Assembly: GCA_025965815.1 (NCBI GenBank)
Contig: JAOPWF010000558.1
Span: forward strand, 1-9,341
Length of the DNA stretch: 9,341 nucleotides
From: Mycobacterium sp.
GTDB lineage: Bacteria; Actinomycetota; Actinomycetes; Mycobacteriales; Mycobacteriaceae
Direction: 5' to 3'
In this document: piece after piece, positions 6,449 through 9,341 of the stretch
Position numbering within the stretch: position 1 is the first letter of the stretch
How the letters are laid out: each line of letters opens with the position of its first letter
Position numbers and translations under genes: made by a program
The notes under the pieces: model-generated
Database searches by the model: none
What the model was told of the DNA's origin: nothing
What the model saw: the letters and a program-made list of their open reading frames with translations, nothing else

Positions 6449-7375
6449 ATGACATCGACACCCGCACCCGCACCCGTACTGGTCACCGGCGCCGGCGGCG
6501 GGGTCGGTGGAGTCGGCCACACAGTGGTTCGTGTACTTCGGTGCGGCGGGCTTCCGGTGCGGGCCATGGTGCACCGCGACGACGCCCGTGCCGACGCGCT
6601 CCGGTCGACCGGGGCGCAGGTGATCGTCGGCGACCTCACTCGACCCGACGACGTCGGGCGTGCGATCGACGGGGCGGGACGCGCCTACTTCAGCATGAGT
6701 GTGTCGCCGGACTACCTCGAGGCCGCGGCAACATTCGCGACCGTCGCGCTTGACCTCGGGCAGTTGGACGCGGTCGTCAACATGTCTCAGATGACAGTGT
6801 CCCAGATGACGTCGACGAGTACCGACGAATCGCCTCACCAGCGACTCCACTACCTCGCTGAGCGGATCCTCGACTGGTCGGGGTTGCCGGTCGTGCACAT
6901 CAGGCCGACGGTGTTCCTCGACAACCCTTTCTTCACCACGTTCGCGGCCCGCAGCATCGCCGACAGCAACACCCTGTCGCTGCCGTTCGGGTCGGGGCGA
7001 ACATCTCCCATCAGCGCCGGAGACGTCGCCAGGGTGGTCGCGACGATCCTGACCAACCCGGCCGAGCACGTCGGTCAGGTGTACGAACTCACCGGCCCGC
7101 GAGCGCAGTCAATGACCGAGGTCGCCGCCGAATTCACGACCGCCCTCGGGCGGCCCGTCACCTACACGCCGGCACCGTTCGACGACTGGCTGGCCGCGGT
7201 CGAAGGCTCGGCCGGTATCGACCCGCACGTGCTCGAGCACCTCGCCACGATGGCGCGACTGCATGCCGAGGGCCGGTACGACCGCGCTACCGAGACCGTC
7301 CAACGCCTGACCGGACAGCGACCGCAGAGCGTTGCCGACTTCGTCACCGAACACCGCGCCCGCTATGACAAATGA
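6449..7375 (+). CDS. NmrA-type NAD(P)-binding protein (atypical short-chain dehydrogenase)
   Basis: This 308-residue protein has an N-terminal Rossmann fold, VLVTGAGGGVGGVGHTVV, with the glycine-rich motif at 14-23. RAMVHRDDARADALRSTGAQ and VIVGDLTRPDDV complete the second and third strands. The later SGLPVVHIRPTVFLDN and SPISAGDVARVVATIL segments are typical of the NmrA/HSCARG group of atypical dehydrogenases. The catalytic YxxxK is not in its usual place (HYLAERIL stands there), so it may sense the NAD(P) redox state or reduce quinones rather than act as a classical dehydrogenase. ATG 6449 has no clear ribosome site, but no better start precedes the Rossmann motif. Codons 5-9 fall in a short GCACCC repeat. 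The last codons overlap the next start by 4 nt (ATGA). Family assignment is firm; substrate and role are unknown. Confidence 0.87.
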   Translation: MTSTPAPAPVLVTGAGGGVGGVGHTVVRVLRCGGLPVRAMVHRDDARADALRSTGAQVIVGDLTRPDDVGRAIDGAGRAYFSMSVSPDYLEAAATFATVALDLGQLDAVVNMSQMTVSQMTSTSTDESPHQRLHYLAERILDWSGLPVVHIRPTVFLDNPFFTTFAARSIADSNTLSLPFGSGRTSPISAGDVARVVATILTNPAEHVGQVYELTGPRAQSMTEVAAEFTTALGRPVTYTPAPFDDWLAAVEGSAGIDPHVLEHLATMARLHAEGRYDRATETVQRLTGQRPQSVADFVTEHRARYDK

Positions 7376-8211
7376 TCAGAGCGGCGAAACGGTCGGGTAT
7401 CGTCCCGACGATGGTGTCCCGCGATCATGGCGACCCAGGTGATGCCCCGTCGGTGCCGCCTCCGCTGACGCCGGTGGTCGACGCGACCCGCCCGTCCGCC
7501 GCCGAAGAGGCGCGGACGATCGCCGCCTCGACAAGCACCGGCACGTTTGCGAGCCTGACCAGCGACGGAGATCCGTGGGCTTCCTTCGTAACCTACGGCC
7601 TTCTCGATGGTGCACCCGTGTTGTGTGTGTCCCACATGGCAGAGCACGGCCGCAACCTCGCCGGTGACCCGCGGGCCAGCATCGCCATCGTCGCTCCCAC
7701 CACCGACCCGGACCCGCTCGCCAGCGGTCGGGTAACCCTGGCCGGCGTGGTGCAACAACCGACCGGCGGCGAATTCGCGGCGGCGCGAGAGGCGCACATG
7801 GCCGCGGTCCCCGCCGCGAAGTACTACATCGACTACAGCGACTTCTCGCTCTGGGTACTGCGGGTGCAGCGGGTGCGCTGGGTCGGCGGCTACGGCCGGA
7901 TGGATTCCGCGACCGGCGAGGCCTACGCGGCCGCCGCCCCCGACCCGATCCAGCCGCATGCGGACGGGGCGATAGCGCACCTCAACGCCGACCACGCCGA
8001 TTCCCTCCGGGCCATGGCCCGCGCCTTGGGGGGCTTCCCGGACACGACGTCCGCGACCTGCACCGGCGCCGATCGATACGGCCTCGACCTCAAGGTGGGC
8101 ACAGAACGCGGGGTGGCCTACACCCGCGTCGGGTATATCTCGCCGATCGGCTCGATCAACGAGTTGCGCGCTGCCACAGCTGAACTGGCGGGCCGGGCAC
8201 GACAAGTCTGA
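7372..8211 (+). CDS. HugZ-like pyridoxamine 5'-phosphate oxidase family protein with DUF2470
   Basis: This 279-residue protein joins a split-barrel flavin-binding fold (about residues 45-180) to a C-terminal DUF2470 domain (about 196-272), the layout of the HugZ family linked to heme binding or breakdown. The barrel contains GTFASLTSDGDPWASFVTYG, RVTLAGVVQQPTG, KYYIDYSDFSLWVLRV and VRWVGGYGRM. DUF2470 starts with IAHLNADHADSLRAM (HLNADH at 203-208) and contains CTGADRYGLDL. ATG 7372 overlaps the upstream NmrA-type stop (ATGA), pointing to translational coupling. ATG 7411 is an alternative that removes 13 residues not shared with the family core. Pairing with an NAD(P)-binding protein suggests a flavin or heme redox partnership, but this is inference. 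A GC-rich hairpin follows the stop. Confidence 0.87.
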   Translation: MIRAAKRSGIVPTMVSRDHGDPGDAPSVPPPLTPVVDATRPSAAEEARTIAASTSTGTFASLTSDGDPWASFVTYGLLDGAPVLCVSHMAEHGRNLAGDPRASIAIVAPTTDPDPLASGRVTLAGVVQQPTGGEFAAAREAHMAAVPAAKYYIDYSDFSLWVLRVQRVRWVGGYGRMDSATGEAYAAAAPDPIQPHADGAIAHLNADHADSLRAMARALGGFPDTTSATCTGADRYGLDLKVGTERGVAYTRVGYISPIGSINELRAATAELAGRARQV

Positions 8212-8219
8212 GCACTGAC

Positions 8220-8239
8220 AGCGCCGCGGGCGCGGCGCT
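8220..8239 (+). terminator. GC-rich hairpin after the HugZ-like gene
   Basis: AGCGCCGC (8220-8227) pairs perfectly with GCGGCGCT (8232-8239) around a GGGC loop, 9 nt after the stop. No U-tract follows, as is common for mycobacterial candidate terminators. It probably separates the HugZ-like gene from fmdBA. Confidence 0.6.
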
Positions 8240-8266
8240 CGGATGGCAGCACGCGACGTTCGGAGA

Positions 8267-8272
8267 TACTGT
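8267..8272 (+). promoter_or_regulatory. Possible -10 element for fmdBA
   Basis: TACTGT fits TANNNT and lies 25 nt before the fmdB start, downstream of the hairpin. Only a poor -35 (TGGCAG, 8244-8249) is present at 17 nt spacing. Confidence 0.35.
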
Positions 8273-8286
8273 CGAGGTTGTCTGCT

Positions 8287-8292
8287 GGAGGT
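8287..8292 (+). promoter_or_regulatory. Ribosome binding site that supports the TTG start of fmdB
   Basis: GGAGGT lies 5 nt before TTG 8298. No ATG or GTG is in frame at this distance, so the site decides the start. Confidence 0.75.
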
Positions 8293-8297
8293 GCACA

Positions 8298-8582
8298 TTG
8301 CCCACATACGGCTACCGATGTTCCCATTGTGGCCGCTTCGATCTTGTGCGGCCGATGGCGGAAGCAGGGGCCGACGTGAGCTGCCCCGACTGCGGCGAGA
8401 CGGCCCGCCGCGTGTTCGGCACACCCGCGCTGCGCGCATTGGACCCCGGCCTGCGCCGGGCCCTCGATGCCGGCGTCCGTAGCGCCGAAGCGCCGCAGGT
8501 AGTCTCCTCGGTCCCCGGCCGGTCACCCCGCGCCACCCCGATCACCACCGATCCACGGCACGCCCGGTTACCCCGCCCCTGA
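8298..8582 (+). CDS. fmdB: FmdB-family zinc-ribbon protein
   Basis: This 94-residue protein begins MPTYGYRCSHCG and carries two CxxC knuckles, Cys8/Cys11 and Cys29/Cys32, the FmdB zinc ribbon named after the putative regulator of formamidase in Methylophilus. It starts at TTG, supported by GGAGGT just upstream and by the exact family N-terminus. The ribbon takes up only the first ~40 residues; the rest is an Arg/Pro/Ala-rich tail, probably flexible. Its stop is 13 nt before fmdA, so the two form an operon, and regulation of or assistance to formamidase is the obvious role. The biochemical function of FmdB proteins is not established. Confidence 0.88.
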   Translation: MPTYGYRCSHCGRFDLVRPMAEAGADVSCPDCGETARRVFGTPALRALDPGLRRALDAGVRSAEAPQVVSSVPGRSPRATPITTDPRHARLPRP

Positions 8583-8585
8583 CAC

Positions 8586-8592
8586 AGGAGGT
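8586..8592 (+). promoter_or_regulatory. Ribosome binding site of fmdA
   Basis: AGGAGGT lies 3 nt before ATG 8596 and overlaps no part of fmdB, whose stop ends at 8582. Confidence 0.7.
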
Positions 8593-8595
8593 CCC

Positions 8596-9341
8596 ATGCC
8601 CGACGTCGTCTTCTCCGTCGACCAGGCCCGCTCGATGCGCGACCAGGCGGTGCCCGGTCACAACCGGTGGCACCCCGACATTCCGCCCGCTGTCACCGTG
8701 AAGCCCGGACAGTCGATCCGGGTCGAGTGCCGCGAGTGGACCGACGCCCAGATCGGCAACAACGACTCGGCCAACGACGTGCGGGATGTCGACCTGAGCC
8801 ACGCCCACATGCTGTCCGGGCCGATCTATGTCGAGGGTGCCGAACCGGGCGACCTGCTCATGGTCGACATCCTCGACCTCGGTCCGGTGCCTCAGGAAGT
8901 CGGCGACATACCCGGCCAGGGCTGGGGTTACACCGGCATCTTCGCGAAGGCGAACGGCGGCGGCTTCCTCACCGACCAGTTCCCCGACGCCTACAAGGCG
9001 ATCTGGGATTTCAGCGGGCAGAAATGCAGCTCCCGGCACATCCCCGGCGTCGAGTTCACCGGCATCACCCACCCCGGGCTCTTCGGCACCGCGCCGTCGC
9101 CCGAACTGCTCGCCCGCTGGAACGCCCGTGAGCGAGCCCTGATCGCCACCGACCCGGACCGGATCCCGGCCCTCGCGCTGCCCCCGCTGGAGGAATCGGT
9201 GCTGGGTGGCACCGCCACCGGCGACACGTTGGCCGCGATCGGCCGCGACGGTGCCCGCACCGTGCCCGCCAGGGAGAACGGCGGCAACCACGACATCAAG
9301 AACTTCACCCGCGGTTCGCGGGTGTTCTACCCCGTGCACGT
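8596..9341 (+). CDS. fmdA: Formamidase (acetamidase/formamidase family), 5' part
   Basis: The frame runs off the right edge after about 248 codons; family members are roughly 400-420 residues, so about 60% is present. Formamidase hydrolyses formamide to formate and ammonia in the cytoplasm. Diagnostic segments are MRDQAVPGHNRWHPDIPP, ECREWTDAQIGNNDSAND, MLSGPIYVEGAEPGDLL, GYTGIFAKANGGGFLTD, AYKAIWDFSG, ITHPGLFGTAPSPELL and ARENGGNHDIKNFTRGSRVF. No internal stop or frameshift is seen. The start ATG has AGGAGGT 3 nt upstream and lies 13 nt after fmdB, so the two are very likely co-transcribed. Preference for formamide over acetamide or longer amides follows the FmdB neighbour and close likeness to FmdA, and is not proven by sequence. 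Confidence 0.92.
   Translation, partial: MPDVVFSVDQARSMRDQAVPGHNRWHPDIPPAVTVKPGQSIRVECREWTDAQIGNNDSANDVRDVDLSHAHMLSGPIYVEGAEPGDLLMVDILDLGPVPQEVGDIPGQGWGYTGIFAKANGGGFLTDQFPDAYKAIWDFSGQKCSSRHIPGVEFTGITHPGLFGTAPSPELLARWNARERALIATDPDRIPALALPPLEESVLGGTATGDTLAAIGRDGARTVPARENGGNHDIKNFTRGSRVFYPVH

Noticed and set aside
7363..8526. Minus-strand open frame of 387 codons
   Set aside because: It lies opposite the HugZ-like and fmdB genes, has Arg/Gly-rich low-complexity translation with no family motifs, and is explained by high GC.
8542..9339. Minus-strand open frame of 265 codons opposite fmdA
   Set aside because: Formamidase homology on the plus strand is continuous and convincing; the reverse is a GC-driven shadow.

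Overview
The window looks like chromosomal DNA of a mycobacterium or close relative (Mycolicibacterium type). The evidence is uniformly high GC, actinobacterial families throughout, a Dps that reads like Mycobacterium smegmatis Dps2, and a promoter matching the mycobacterial SigF consensus. No insertion sequence, integrase, tRNA, rRNA or CRISPR array was seen. All product names come from reading motifs; no database search was possible.

Layout. (1) 1-1204, plus: the 3' part of a PucR-type regulator broken by an in-frame TAA just before its helix-turn-helix domain, followed 2 nt later by a MEDS-domain sensor gene. (2) 1218-3465, minus: a compact three-gene operon of a zinc- and NAD-dependent formaldehyde-dehydrogenase-like alcohol dehydrogenase, an unrecognised 192-residue protein, and a Dps2-type ferritin. 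A good SigF-type promoter (GTTT-N15-GGGTAT, 3499-3523) sits just upstream, so this is probably a general-stress operon that detoxifies an alcohol or aldehyde and protects DNA and iron. (3) 3466-3850: a spacer with that promoter and a 9-bp inverted repeat. (4) 3851-4549, plus: a GAF-ANTAR regulator, predicted to bind RNA and act as an antiterminator. (5) 4515-6323, minus: an intact metallo-beta-lactamase-fold hydrolase followed by a decayed ltrA-like membrane-protein gene with at least three reading-frame changes and two internal losses. (6) 6449-8211, plus: an NmrA-type NAD(P)-binding protein overlapping by 4 nt (ATGA) a HugZ-like flavin/heme split-barrel protein, closed by a GC-rich hairpin. 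(7) 8298-9341, plus: fmdB (zinc ribbon, TTG start) and the first ~60% of fmdA (formamidase), cut by the window end.

How the genes may work together. Three loci touch one-carbon or small-molecule metabolism: the MEDS sensor, the formaldehyde-dehydrogenase-like enzyme and the formamidase pair. The centre looks like a SigF stress island. Two of the genes (pucR and ltrA) are broken, so this stretch is partly eroding. I see no convincing wholly new defence or mobile system. The least explained element is the unknown protein co-transcribed with Dps2 under the SigF-type promoter.
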